Made by a program: the position numbers and the translations under genes
Source: Tranzscheliella williamsii
Taxonomy: Eukaryota > Basidiomycota > Ustilaginomycetes > Ustilaginales > Ustilaginaceae
Direction of reading: 5' to 3'
DNA: 64,000 bases
Assembly: GCA_023212725.1 (NCBI GenBank)
Contig: JALBYF010000069.1
Coordinates: 30,635 to 94,634 of the forward strand
Part shown: positions 48,279 through 57,575 of the stretch, piece after piece
Numbering within the stretch: the stretch's first letter is position 1
How the letters are laid out: each line of letters starts with the position of its first letter
Notes under the pieces: generated by a model
Database searches by the model: none
What the model was told of the DNA's origin: nothing
Seen by the model: the letters and a program-made list of their open reading frames with translations, nothing else

Positions 48279-48768
48279 TGTGAGTAGTAGGGTGAAGTGG
48301 CGTGGAAGATGGGATGGAGATGGAGGGTAGGGCTGAGATTGTATGCAATTATGCGAGGCGGAAGGATTAGGGAAGAGATTGTATGCGAGGCGGAAGGGCT
48401 ACGAGGGAGGTTGTACGCGCGGCGGGATGTGCATGACAATATGAGTGTGAGCGTGGATGGCGATTAAACAGGAAAAACAGGTCTGCTGAGTCAAGGCGGT
48501 AGCTCAGTGTGGAGAGGCACACCGAGAGTAACGAGGCCATAGCTCAGGCTGCAGGCATCGACACAAACTTGGCACTCAGTTTGAGGGCAAACGTCAGGGA
48601 GGCGAGGCACATCAATAATTGATTTGTGTAGAAATTGGCGAGAAGAGGACAGATGGACTGGCAAGGTGGGTAAGGGTGGGTGGTGAGGCCAAAGGCAATG
48701 TGACGGCATCCCAGGGCGGTCAGCGATCAAGAGTGCAGGGTTACGGACGTTGAAAGAGGGCTTTTTCT
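48279..48768 (-). other. Spacer between LINE ORF1 and ORF2
   Basis: 490 bp, long for an ORF1-ORF2 gap in this kind of element. It has an internal duplication: gagattgtatgc at 48335-48346 and 48375-48386, and tgcgaggcggaagg at 48352-48365 and 48384-48397. No ATG-initiated conserved frame lies here. It could carry a reinitiation or internal entry signal, or be a degenerate part of ORF1. Confidence 0.5.
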
Positions 48769-49863
48769 TCAGGAATGGTACTCGTCGCCGGTGTGGATGT
48801 CGGTCTCCATTCCACCCAGATCGGAGCGTGTGTGTTTGGCGATGCCAAGGTTGCGGTGATCGTTGAGCTGTCGAGAAGTGCGGACGACATGGGCAAATTC
48901 TTGGGCTTCGTCGAGGTCATTGGCATGGTTTTGCTCGTTTTCGCGTTCGTTGCTCAATATTGGGCAGGGCCGTCGTGGATGGTCGGGGAGGTTGCAGAAG
49001 CTGCGGAGGCGGGCGGTACATCCGCTCCATGTGTGACGGGGGAGCGAGGAGTGGTCTTTGCACCATGTGCAGTAGTCGAAGCGACCGGCGTATTCGAGGC
49101 GGATCGTTTCACCGCCATAGGTGACAAAGCCAGGAAGTGCATCGACAAGGCTCTGCACCTCTGCGGCCGTGCTATTGTCATTGCTGCCGATCTTGACCAG
49201 GAGGTAGAGCTCTTGATTCCAAGTGGTGATGCTGCGGTTGAGAGAGCGGATTGGCCGCACGGCCTGGGTCGTCCAGGCGTCGATGAGCTGGTGAGGATGC
49301 AGGCGTCCCATGATTGTTTCTGTGAGGGTATGCAGCGAATCTTTCCACGACGGTGTCAGGCCCTTGACTTTGAATGTTCGAAGGTTAGCCGGAATCTGCG
49401 AGCCTATACCCATGAAGGCGAGCGAATGGCCGGGCAGTGTGAGGTGCGTGGCCGAGTTGAAGAATAGCGTCCTCGGCCAGGCAATGTCGACAACCATGGT
49501 CTTGTGCTTCTTGTAAATCGCAATGTCCTCGCATGGATAATTCGGGTACTGCCTGACGAGTTGCTCGTAGATCAACGGGATGGCGGTATCGTTGAGATCG
49601 GGTGTATAGCCGGGAGAGATGGCATAGCGGACATAGCCGGGGGGGATCCTGTAAGCCGCCTTGCGGGCTTCGGTGGTAGGAGGCAGTTCTGCGAAAGGCA
49701 CGAGTGGCTGAGGGGGAAGTGAGGCCGAATTTGGTTGCGTAGAACAACTCGTACTGTGGCGTGGTCCAAAGAGAAGGTAGACCTCTTCTATCTGCGGCGC
49801 GAGCGTCGGGAGCGCTGAGGAGGGAAAGGACGGCGAAGCATTGTTGACCGCGTTGCCAGCCAT
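48769..49863 (-). CDS. LINE ORF1: nucleic-acid-binding protein
   Basis: The ATG at 49861-49863 opens 364 residues. The central part resembles the RNA-binding region of fungal and plant LINE ORF1/Gag-like proteins in layout only. Near residue 265 a zinc-knuckle-like motif C-T-W-C, then H, then C (C-x2-C-x9-H-x4-C) supports nucleic-acid binding. The tail is charged and acidic. ORF1 proteins coat the element RNA and assist strand annealing during target-primed reverse transcription. The assignment rests on position upstream of ORF2 on the same strand and the knuckle. Confidence 0.8.
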   Translation of the reverse strand: MAGNAVNNASPSFPSSALPTLAPQIEEVYLLFGPRHSTSCSTQPNSASLPPQPLVPFAELPPTTEARKAAYRIPPGYVRYAISPGYTPDLNDTAIPLIYEQLVRQYPNYPCEDIAIYKKHKTMVVDIAWPRTLFFNSATHLTLPGHSLAFMGIGSQIPANLRTFKVKGLTPSWKDSLHTLTETIMGRLHPHQLIDAWTTQAVRPIRSLNRSITTWNQELYLLVKIGSNDNSTAAEVQSLVDALPGFVTYGGETIRLEYAGRFDYCTWCKDHSSLPRHTWSGCTARLRSFCNLPDHPRRPCPILSNERENEQNHANDLDEAQEFAHVVRTSRQLNDHRNLGIAKHTRSDLGGMETDIHTGDEYHS

Positions 49864-50100
49864 CGTCGAGGGGGTGTAGGGTGTGTGTTAGCTGACTTGG
49901 CGCAGAAATTGGGAGGGGGGAGCGAAGAGGTGTCAGTCAACGAAAGGGAATGAATGCTGAGGTAGGCAAGATCGGCCGCGACTGCCGACTGGGATCGAGC
50001 TGTCAGCGCAATAAATGGTAATAAGAGGGGGAGAGTATTGTGCTGGGAGAAGCACATATTTCTGCATCCAGACGGGCTTGATCCGTGCTTCTGCAAAGTC

Positions 50101-51202
50101 GCCGCTAGCTATACTAGCGTCGTCATGACGATGAATGGTGAAACACTCATTTATTTCTATAGAATATGAGTAGATTTGTTTTGTTGTAAATTTTACGTCT
50201 CACGCCCCGATCACACCCAACCCAATATCGTGATGACTAGCGAAGTCTCGCGTAGGGAGTGTGTATGATTCGCTTGTGCTTGTATGTACATAGGAACGAC
50301 GAAGGAGACGAGTCTAATATGTATATATATAACCGTGTATCTCAATGCTCATTGTATGAGCTGAACGGGTGCTGACGCTAGCACCCGAGATGAAAGGTGG
50401 GTGACCCGATCCAGTCGGGTGCATCGCCAAGACCGATATGAAGATCGGCGCCGAGCTCATTTCAACAGTAATGACCATCATAATGGAATGTGGCTCTATC
50501 TTCCCCCTTTTCACCAACAACTGCTCAATCCAGTCCCTTTTGAAGACGGATATACACTCCAGCGTTTGTTTTGGCTCACAAAGCTATCTGCAAGGAATGG
50601 CGGTGGCCGAAGTGAGGTCATCCTGCTTGCGCAGTTTGGGTACCGTCTACGAGGCAACACTGTGTCTATACAGTAGTATACCAGCGCCAACTACGGCCGT
50701 AGCCGGAGCGCTGCAGCCACATTACACGCTGAAAGAGCCGAATCAGACTCTATATAGGAAGAACGGACACAGGTGATAGGTCCAATGATGCAGATGTAGG
50801 CAGACCGGTCAAGGGCCACGCGCCTGCCTGTACAAAGGCGTAGAACAGGGCTGTTCGAAGCTGCCTCATTTCTCAGATGTTTGCTGTGTACTATACAATG
50901 TCGGGCTGGAGAGAGGCCTTCAAAGTGTTCTGCACCTTTCTGCTCTAGGAGATTCGCGTCGGAGTGAAGCAGCGCATGCGAAAGGGAGGATGCTTGGGTT
51001 GCTTGCCGTTTGGGTTTTCAGAGGGATGGGTATAGAGGGCAGGATGGCGAAACCAAGTCTCTTTCGGTGGAAAGCGGGATGTCGGATGCGCTTGCGCGAG
51101 TGGGCTTGAAGGATCAAATACGAATACAGAGTGTAGATCGGGCCATGAGCAGGGCCGCTCATGGGCGCGCTGGCGGTGTGACATGCTGGCGCGACAGCAG
51201 AT
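50101..51202. other. Intergenic, downstream of SmG
   Basis: 1.1 kb between the LINE 5' edge and the SmG stop. ATG frames such as 50438-50776 (112 codons, plus) have no domain, signal peptide or codon bias. AT-rich sequence around 50110-50340 (for example tatatatat near 50322) may mark old insertion sites. Nothing else is recognised. Confidence 0.45.
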
Positions 51203-51466
51203 CTATCGCGTCTTGACGTTTTCCAACGCCTCGAGCGAGGTAACGCTGTTGCCTCTCACGACGACGGTGCCGCAGCGGTCCCCGTCTTGCCAGACGTTCG
51301 GGTTGCCCGCCTGCGGATGCACCTGCTCGACCGCATCGTCCACTACAAGGTTGAGGAAGAAGTCGAATCCGCGCAGCGTGCCCTGCACCTTGCGTCCGCC
51401 CTGGATGTTGACGGCGACCCGCTTGTCCAAGAAGCGCTTGAGCTCGGGTTGTCCTACCTTGGCCAT
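51203..51466 (-). CDS. SMX2: Small nuclear ribonucleoprotein SmG
   Basis: The ATG at 51464-51466 gives 87 residues covering a complete Sm fold. Sm1 is G-G-R-K-V-Q-G-T-L-R-G-F-D-F-F-L-N-L-V, with V-D-D-A-V-E close behind. Sm2 includes the G-T-V-V-V-R-G-N-S-V pattern, which is specific for SmG among Sm proteins. SmG joins SmE, SmF, SmD1-3 and SmB in the heptameric ring on U1, U2, U4 and U5 snRNAs. An in-frame upstream ATG at 51580 would add 38 residues of unrelated sequence and is not used. SmG homologues are 75-80 residues. It lies in tandem with the G-patch gene, another likely RNA-processing gene. Confidence 0.95.
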   Translation of the reverse strand: MAKVGQPELKRFLDKRVAVNIQGGRKVQGTLRGFDFFLNLVVDDAVEQVHPQAGNPNVWQDGDRCGTVVVRGNSVTSLEALENVKTR

Positions 51467-51872
51467 CTTGGTGTATGTTGTGCTAGTCTGTTGGCGAGAG
51501 GATAGATACGGTGGGTCGAGGAAGGAAGGATGGCGCAGGCGCAATCCAGAATGACTTGGGATGCCGCCCGCTTTGCCCATCGGAAATTTCGGTTCCGCGC
51601 CTCTGCTAAAGCAAAACAGAATCTAACATCACTGCCACCCTGAACCGGAAGCTTTAAACAAGCAGACCTCTGGAGAGGTCTGGACGGACGCCCCTTTCAA
51701 CAGATATTAAGAAAAGAGCCTTAAGGCAGAAGAAGTGAGCATCGCCGAGCGGCCCACCGGCCGGTTGTGGGGGCTTGCCACTCGCGCATACCAGAGGAAG
51801 AGCGCGTTTGCGCACAGTCGGCAGTTGAGCGGATTCTAGATTACATGCGTGGCGCGCGGCGTCGAGCGGACG
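51467..51872 (-). promoter_or_regulatory. Promoter region of SmG / 3' region of G-patch gene
   Basis: 406 bp between two genes on the minus strand. No coding signal. The 30 bases just before the SmG ATG are moderately A-rich on the coding strand. No defined element is identified. Confidence 0.45.
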
Positions 51873-53558
51873 CTACGGGAGGCTTGCGCGGAGGTCGAGA
51901 CAGTCGCGCTTGTTGCGCTCTTGCGCGAGCCGCTTCTGATGTTTGGTCAGTTTCGAACCGGGTCTATGGTGCTGTGCGGTGGCGTTCGGCGGGGGGGCTT
52001 TGGGTCGCTTGGGCTGTGGTGCGCGGGCGGTGTGGTCGGTGGGCTTCCGGATCTCGACCGTGCCGTCGGCAGCACGGCTGCGCCGGCGCCCCGCGTGCGA
52101 GCCCAGCCCGCCGCGGCCCGCCTTGAGATGCACGGGAACAGGTTCCACCACCGCGTCCGGCCGCTCCGTCGCCACCGCCTCCGCCCCAGTCACGACGGCA
52201 AGCAGGTCGTGCCGGCGCAAGAGCCCCGACTGCACAGCATGCTGCAGCGCCCGCTGCTCCTCCAGCGACAGCGAATCCGACAAGAGGCCAGAGAGCATAT
52301 CATCCCCCTCGACGTGGCCGTCCTCGCCGAACAGGTAGCCGTTGTCAGTGCTGGCTGCTCCCTTGGGTAACATGTCGAGCCAGGAGGCGCCTGGCTCGTT
52401 TCGGCGCTTCATCGTCTCGTTCGTCTGTTCTTGCCAGCCTTGGCCGATGCCGTCGTCGCTGTCGTCGTCGATGCGGATGGGGTGGTCAGAGCCAGTGCCG
52501 CTGGCCATCTTTGCGCGTCTCAACATGCTCCGAACTGCTTCGGCACGCTGGCGCTTTTGTTCCTTGATCAGCTGCTGCCACTTCCACTCTCCAATGCCTA
52601 GACCCATGCCTTCCTTCCAGCCCATCCTTGACAGTAGGTTGTAGCCAACGTTGTCGCTGTGAATCTTCTTCCAACGCACAGCCGTGCTTAGATGTCGTTG
52701 CCGTGTTCGTTCCTCACGGGGAGTCGGGCCGCTGGCTACAGGAACGGGAGAGCCCTGTCTAGAACGCGCGCCGAGGGGGGTGGACGCTTCCGAGAAAGCG
52801 GGCGAAGGGGCCTCTGAAGCGGACGCTGAGGACATGGGAGCGTTCAGTCCAAGGCGATGGGTTATGCTTTGACGATGCCTAGCCATCGTTTCCGGCGTCG
52901 CCGGGTACGGAAGTGGATCGCCACAAGTTGTGCACAAGCCCGCATGACGGCCAGATGAGCCGGCCACGGCCTCCGCGGCGGGATCAACCCTGCGCGTCGG
53001 TGAGCGCTTATCATGTTCCATCTTGGCCAAAGCCTTGGCAACGAACCAATCGGCCGGCCTGTGACGGTTGGCATCATGCAGTCGATGTGGCAAATGAGGA
53101 CTCTTGTCGATGGGATAGGAAGCGGCGACTGAAGGGGGACGATTCAGAAGCGAGTTGGGCGGGCGACTGGCTGGCTCCGTTGAAGATTGTCGATAGATAT
53201 CCTGCACAAGGGAGCCATACAGCTGCGAGAGCGTGCCCTGTGGTTTATCCGTGTGCGGCAGCGCTGAGGAGGATGCTTGGTCACCACTAAGAGGTTCACT
53301 AACGATAGAGTTGGACGCTGGTAGGACGGATATGGCGGCGCTGGACTCGCTCAGCTCGGTGGCTTTGACGAAGCGATGGCGCATGCGGAGAGCGGAGCGA
53401 GCGAGGCTTTCTCCGGTTTGCAGCGTTGCCCATCGCTCATCGTTATAGTCCAAGGCAGAGCTACCTAGGCCGGCTCGCTGGCTGGGCCGAATGGCTTTGT
53501 TGCGGTCCTCTGGGGGCGAGGCACTACGGGCGCGGATGTGCACTGCGTGGAGTGCCAT
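51873..53558 (-). CDS. G-patch domain protein
   Basis: The ATG at 53556-53558 gives 561 residues in one exon. A G-patch lies at about 307-345 (N-V-G-Y-N-L-L-S-R-M-G-W-K-E-G-M-G-L-G), followed by a Lys/Arg/Gln-rich helix. A second Gly motif occurs further on (V-H-L-K-A-G-R-G-G-L-G). The C-terminal tail is basic (P-K-R-P-K-A, K-L-T-K-H-Q-K-R-L). G-patch proteins bind and activate DEAH-box helicases in splicing or ribosome biogenesis. The partner here is not known. The first 300 residues are disordered, Ser/Pro/Arg-rich. Sharing strand and neighbourhood with SmG fits a pre-mRNA splicing role, but that is inference. It is divergent from the karyopherin gene. Confidence 0.85.
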   Translation of the reverse strand: MALHAVHIRARSASPPEDRNKAIRPSQRAGLGSSALDYNDERWATLQTGESLARSALRMRHRFVKATELSESSAAISVLPASNSIVSEPLSGDQASSSALPHTDKPQGTLSQLYGSLVQDIYRQSSTEPASRPPNSLLNRPPSVAASYPIDKSPHLPHRLHDANRHRPADWFVAKALAKMEHDKRSPTRRVDPAAEAVAGSSGRHAGLCTTCGDPLPYPATPETMARHRQSITHRLGLNAPMSSASASEAPSPAFSEASTPLGARSRQGSPVPVASGPTPREERTRQRHLSTAVRWKKIHSDNVGYNLLSRMGWKEGMGLGIGEWKWQQLIKEQKRQRAEAVRSMLRRAKMASGTGSDHPIRIDDDSDDGIGQGWQEQTNETMKRRNEPGASWLDMLPKGAASTDNGYLFGEDGHVEGDDMLSGLLSDSLSLEEQRALQHAVQSGLLRRHDLLAVVTGAEAVATERPDAVVEPVPVHLKAGRGGLGSHAGRRRSRAADGTVEIRKPTDHTARAPQPKRPKAPPPNATAQHHRPGSKLTKHQKRLAQERNKRDCLDLRASLP

Positions 53559-54099
53559 CGCAGACGTCTGCCTGCAAACATTTCAGTATGCCGCACGCTC
53601 GACAGTCGGTACGCATCCCATCGCTTGGATGTAATGATGGTAGCCAGGCAAACAAGCACAGCCAGGGACACAGGGTGAGGGGTCAGCTGAGCGACACAAC
53701 CGAAGTCGCAGTTCACACATGTGGAGGACAAAAGAGCATGAGGTCCATCTTTAACGTCACAGTCATGTATGTAAGATCCTCGCGCCAGAAACCTTTCCAT
53801 GGCTTGAAGTCACAATTCCACTCAGACTCCCAATCAAGTCATAGCTGAAGCGAGAACAACACTTCTGCGCAATAACTCTCAAGCCTATCACTGATCTACT
53901 CGTCATTAGCAAGCTGAAGGCACATTAGGTTCGCGTCTCTTCAGGCCTTATCTGTCTCGGACGATCCGCCGATCAGAGCCCTGTCGACTCTGCGCAACGT
54001 CGGGGAGACCCGACGCTGATTAGAACACTCGACTCTGATCACTCTCGACGCTGATCACTCTCGACGCTGATTAATACTGTGCAGCATCACGAGTGAAGC
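53559..54099. promoter_or_regulatory. Divergent promoter of G-patch and karyopherin genes
   Basis: 541 bp. The half near the karyopherin start holds a 16-bp tandem repeat (listed separately). No coding sequence or TATA box is evident. Confidence 0.5.
54035..54073 (+). repeat. 16-bp tandem repeat ctgatcactctcgacg
   Basis: Two perfect copies (54035-54050 and 54051-54066) plus a partial third copy, with related strings from 54010 (cgacgctgatt). The array ends 27 bases before the karyopherin ATG, so it lies in the core promoter or leader. Confidence 0.9.
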
Positions 54100-57000
54100 A
54101 TGTCGGACGCCAAGGCAGCGCTGGTTCAGGTGCTGAGTCTGGCTGCCTCGTCGGATCCAGCGCAGCTGGCCAGCGCCAATACTCAGCTCGAAGAGTGGCA
54201 GAAGGACGCCAATCTCTGGCTCGCGCTCCTCGAGATCGCTTTCGACCAGCGACTCTTGCTGCCCTCGACGCCTTCCACCTCGTCGGCCCAGCATGAGCTG
54301 CGCGACTCGATTCGTACGCTTGCCATCATCCGCTTCAAGAATGGCATTGACAAGTATTGGAGAAGCCGTGTCGTAGCACGCGTCACCGTTACCATACCCA
54401 CTGATACCAAGCAGCGCATACGATCCGCCCTCTTCCACTGTCTTCAAGAGCCCAACAAGACCATTGCGCTACAAGCTGCGGTAGCCATCTCGAGGATAGC
54501 CAGGCATGATTTTCCTCGCGACTGGCCCGATCTCTTCCAAACGCTCCAGCAGGCCATGCTCGATGCACACAATGCGCTAGAGTCTCTGGGACCATATCCG
54601 CATGCAGCCTCGTCGGAGGATCCCGACACCACTCACAAGCGCTGGCTCAATACCACCGTCCTCATGCGCGCTGCCGATGTCTGCTCCAGAACACTAAAGG
54701 AGCTCGAGTCGGTTCGCGTACTGGCAGGCAAGATGCGCATGACTGAGCTGTCTAGAGAGCTCCTGCCCAGCCTGCATCCCATCTTCCAGCATCACTTCGC
54801 CGAGGTCTTTTCCCTCAATGGTACCCAGGACCTTTCCGCAATCTCGTCGTGGGCATCTACTTCTCTAAGAACTGAGCAAGTCCGCACCAGCCATCTGCTG
54901 CTCAAAGCCATCTCCAGGCTTGCGGTCGCCGACCTTGGGATGATATCCAAAACCGCCTTTTCCCAGGGAGGCAACGAGACCAACCTGGCTCAAGCCTTCT
55001 TCCGCTCGACACCTCGCTGCCTACAGGTTCTCAAAGACTCACGCCTCGTTTACCTCGGCCTCCTCAGGTCTCCCGTTGCTTCTTCCGCACTCGATCAACA
55101 GCAGGCAGCAACACTGCTGACCGCACTGACCAAGTATCTCTACTCGTTCGGCAAGTTCTTTCTTTCCCTCGTCCGGAGGGACAATAGCAAGGCAGCATCT
55201 TGGCAGGGCTGGGCGGATGTCGTCGGTTGGTACTGGTTACAAGCCAAAGACGTCACAGATGAGAGCCTAGCCGTGCCACGAGACGAGTATGCCAACCACT
55301 CGGCCATTATAGATTATCCACCACGCTTCGTCGTGCAGGCACTGGTGCTGCTCAAATACTCCCTGGCAGAGTGGAAGGGCCGGCCCGAGGGCGGCGTCTT
55401 TGCCACACAGGGCTTTGCCAGAGAAGCTGCCGACGTGCTTGCCGGCAGGCTCATGAGGCTCAACGCTGACGACCTCGAACGATGGCAGACAGATGCCGAA
55501 GAGTGGGCTGTCGGCGAGGAGCAAGAAAACTACGAGCTGGACATCCGGCCCGCGGCGGAGCGATGTCTCATGGTTCTTGCTCAGCACGTAAAGCCTGCCG
55601 GCCTCGTTGGGGAGCATTTGTGGCAACACTTCGAAGCTTCCAACTCGCTCTCGCCTGACAATTTGGACGACATCTTGGCGCGCGACGCAATCTACGCGGC
55701 CGTGGGCAGATGCCGTGACTACCTCGGGCCGGCGGGTGAGGATGACACTCGACCGAGCGCGGTCGTTCTGATGGGTCAGGCTATCATTGACAAGCTCCTT
55801 CCCGAAGCTCGTCTGAACAGCATCACATCACCCATGTGGGTAATTATCCGCCGAAGGATCGCCAAGCTCCTCTGGGAGTGGTCAGAGCAAGTTCCGCCCC
55901 AAGCCCACCTTGAGGTCTACTCCACCCTAGTAGATTTACTTCAAGACGTACCCGGCCAAACGGACGTCGCCGTTCGCCTGGCTGCCGCCCGATCGATATC
56001 TGCCGTTGCAGACGCGCTCGAGTTCGACGCCGACGGCTTCGAACCCTTCTTGCCAAAAGCTCTTCGCAACTTGGCTACACTCGCCGCCGCGTCGGAACTG
56101 CACGAGATGGAATCCATCAAGGTATGCACCGATGCGCTTTCGGTGTTGATCGAACGGATGGGTGCCCGCATCGCGCCGCATGCAGATGCGCTAGTGGATC
56201 TGGTCCCTATGCTCTGGCAGCAGGAGGACCCAGATTGCAAGGCGAAGCCCTCCGTCATTGTCTTTATCTCCAAAGTGCTGCGAGCCATCGAGATGCTTCC
56301 CGCCACCGGCAGCAGCGGCGCCCTGATGCAGAAGGTGCATCACATGGTTTCGCCTATCGTCCGCGAGTCCCTCAACCCCAAGGTCTCGTATCTCCTGGCC
56401 AAAGACGCCATATCTATGCTCTGGATCCGAGCGCTTCATTCGACCTCCAGCATGACACAGCCCTTGTTCGACCTGCTGGATCTCGCCAAGGATCTGCTCG
56501 TCCAGCCGGATTACTGCATCGAGATGTGTCGCGTAGTGGAGGAAATTTCAATGCTTAATCCGCTAGAGATGCTTCAAACGTACGGGTCAGACATCCTGAC
56601 CGCCTTTGCTCAGATTATTGCGGACCCAGCCAGTCCCATGGTACTGGCCCCGATTGCGGCCATCGACACATTGGTGCAGGCTCTTGTCTCCTTGCCCAAC
56701 TGGACCGATATCCGGGATACATGGATTCAGGCGCTAGACTCGACTGGCATTGTGGCTGCACTTGTCGCTTCGTTGCTGCACACACAGGATGCTGCGCTGA
56801 TAGGCACCCATTTTGTCGCGCTCCTCTGCCGGATTGCCTACCACTGTCCGCAGAACACGTTTGTGCAGCTGGTGGGCTCGTCGTGGAAGCACCTGGCGAG
56901 CGAGACATACCCGAGCGCTGCGTCGTTGTGGGAGCCACTACTCTCGCTCATATGTGCACGGTTCGAGAACATGGCATCGATGCGCAAGCGACGCGTGACG

Positions 57001-57444
57001 GCGCTGGGCCTTGCGGCGATGCTCGACTCGGGCGTCGTTCAGGGCGAAACGGAGCCGTCGAATGCGGTCACGGCGGCGATCGTGGCGGCGACGCCCGAGC
57101 TGGTTGCCGTGTGGTCCGAGCTGATGGCGGAAATTAAAGAGTCGCGGCCGCTCGACACGAGTCGGTATGTGCGGCCGACCTCGCCGATCGCCTCGATGGA
57201 TCTCGGCGACGCCTTCTTTGACGACGACGACGTGGGCGAAGGCTGGCTGCAGGACGTCTCGCCCGGCGCTGCCCGCGCGCAGCGCACCGCCCTTGCCGAC
57301 TCCACCCTCACCGTCCCCGTGCATGTGCACATCGCCGCCGTCCTCTCCCACGCCCAGTCCTCTTGCCCTGCCTTTGCCACGGCGCTGCACAACATGGACC
57401 CGCTCGTCCTCGACATGTTCATGAAAGACCTCGAGCGCGCCTAA
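54100..57444 (+). CDS. KAP120: Karyopherin, importin-11 / Kap120 type
   Basis: A single exon of 1114 residues from the ATG at 54100. The N-terminal importin-beta module (about residues 20-145) shows A-N-T-Q-L-E-E-W-Q and the family-typical I-I-R-F-K-N-G-I-D-K-Y-W-R, then P-N-K-T-I-A-L-Q-A-A-V-A-I-S-R-I-A-R-H-D-F-P-R-D-W-P. The rest is helical repeats (HEAT type). The C terminus has an acidic patch (F-F-D-D-D-D-V-G-E). Kap120/importin-11 carries cargoes such as ribosome-assembly factors through the nuclear pore in a Ran-dependent way. Length fits (about 1030-1120 in fungi). It is convergent with PheRS alpha, 131 bp between stop codons. Confidence 0.9.
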   Translation: MSDAKAALVQVLSLAASSDPAQLASANTQLEEWQKDANLWLALLEIAFDQRLLLPSTPSTSSAQHELRDSIRTLAIIRFKNGIDKYWRSRVVARVTVTIPTDTKQRIRSALFHCLQEPNKTIALQAAVAISRIARHDFPRDWPDLFQTLQQAMLDAHNALESLGPYPHAASSEDPDTTHKRWLNTTVLMRAADVCSRTLKELESVRVLAGKMRMTELSRELLPSLHPIFQHHFAEVFSLNGTQDLSAISSWASTSLRTEQVRTSHLLLKAISRLAVADLGMISKTAFSQGGNETNLAQAFFRSTPRCLQVLKDSRLVYLGLLRSPVASSALDQQQAATLLTALTKYLYSFGKFFLSLVRRDNSKAASWQGWADVVGWYWLQAKDVTDESLAVPRDEYANHSAIIDYPPRFVVQALVLLKYSLAEWKGRPEGGVFATQGFAREAADVLAGRLMRLNADDLERWQTDAEEWAVGEEQENYELDIRPAAERCLMVLAQHVKPAGLVGEHLWQHFEASNSLSPDNLDDILARDAIYAAVGRCRDYLGPAGEDDTRPSAVVLMGQAIIDKLLPEARLNSITSPMWVIIRRRIAKLLWEWSEQVPPQAHLEVYSTLVDLLQDVPGQTDVAVRLAAARSISAVADALEFDADGFEPFLPKALRNLATLAAASELHEMESIKVCTDALSVLIERMGARIAPHADALVDLVPMLWQQEDPDCKAKPSVIVFISKVLRAIEMLPATGSSGALMQKVHHMVSPIVRESLNPKVSYLLAKDAISMLWIRALHSTSSMTQPLFDLLDLAKDLLVQPDYCIEMCRVVEEISMLNPLEMLQTYGSDILTAFAQIIADPASPMVLAPIAAIDTLVQALVSLPNWTDIRDTWIQALDSTGIVAALVASLLHTQDAALIGTHFVALLCRIAYHCPQNTFVQLVGSSWKHLASETYPSAASLWEPLLSLICARFENMASMRKRRVTALGLAAMLDSGVVQGETEPSNAVTAAIVAATPELVAVWSELMAEIKESRPLDTSRYVRPTSPIASMDLGDAFFDDDDVGEGWLQDVSPGAARAQRTALADSTLTVPVHVHIAAVLSHAQSSCPAFATALHNMDPLVLDMFMKDLERA

Positions 57445-57575
57445 CCCGCGTTTCGCTTGACCCACGCAATACATGGCACACTCACTTGTCCCATTCTACC
57501 ACAGTACTGCACGGCAGCAGGCTGGACTGTGTCGACCAAGTTGCGATTTCTCAGGACGGCACATGCGGAGGGACT

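Larger units (their letters stand above)
43995..50100 (-). mobile_element. Non-LTR (LINE) retrotransposon, two ORFs, edges approximate
   Basis: The element runs on the minus strand: 5' UTR (about 50100-49864), ORF1, a 490-bp spacer, ORF2, and a 3' UTR ending in an A/T-rich stretch next to the tRNA gene. Both ORFs are uninterrupted, so the copy is fairly young. No convincing target-site duplication could be found by eye, so the ends are uncertain by about 100-200 bp. Endonuclease-RT order, absence of an RNase H domain and a C-terminal CCHC motif suggest an L1-like rather than a Tad-like lineage (inference). Confidence 0.85.

Noticed and set aside
48491..48730. Extra small ORF between LINE ORF1 and ORF2
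   Set aside because: No ATG at its start (TTG), no motif.
43971..50109. 9-bp direct repeat gccgctagc (43971-43979 and 50101-50109) as LINE target-site duplication
   Set aside because: The left copy is inside the intact tRNA D arm, which would place the first ten tRNA bases within the element; the right flank does not restore a tRNA. Likely chance.
50438..50776. 112-codon plus-strand ORF upstream of SmG region
   Set aside because: No domain, signal peptide or codon bias; neighbouring frames look the same.
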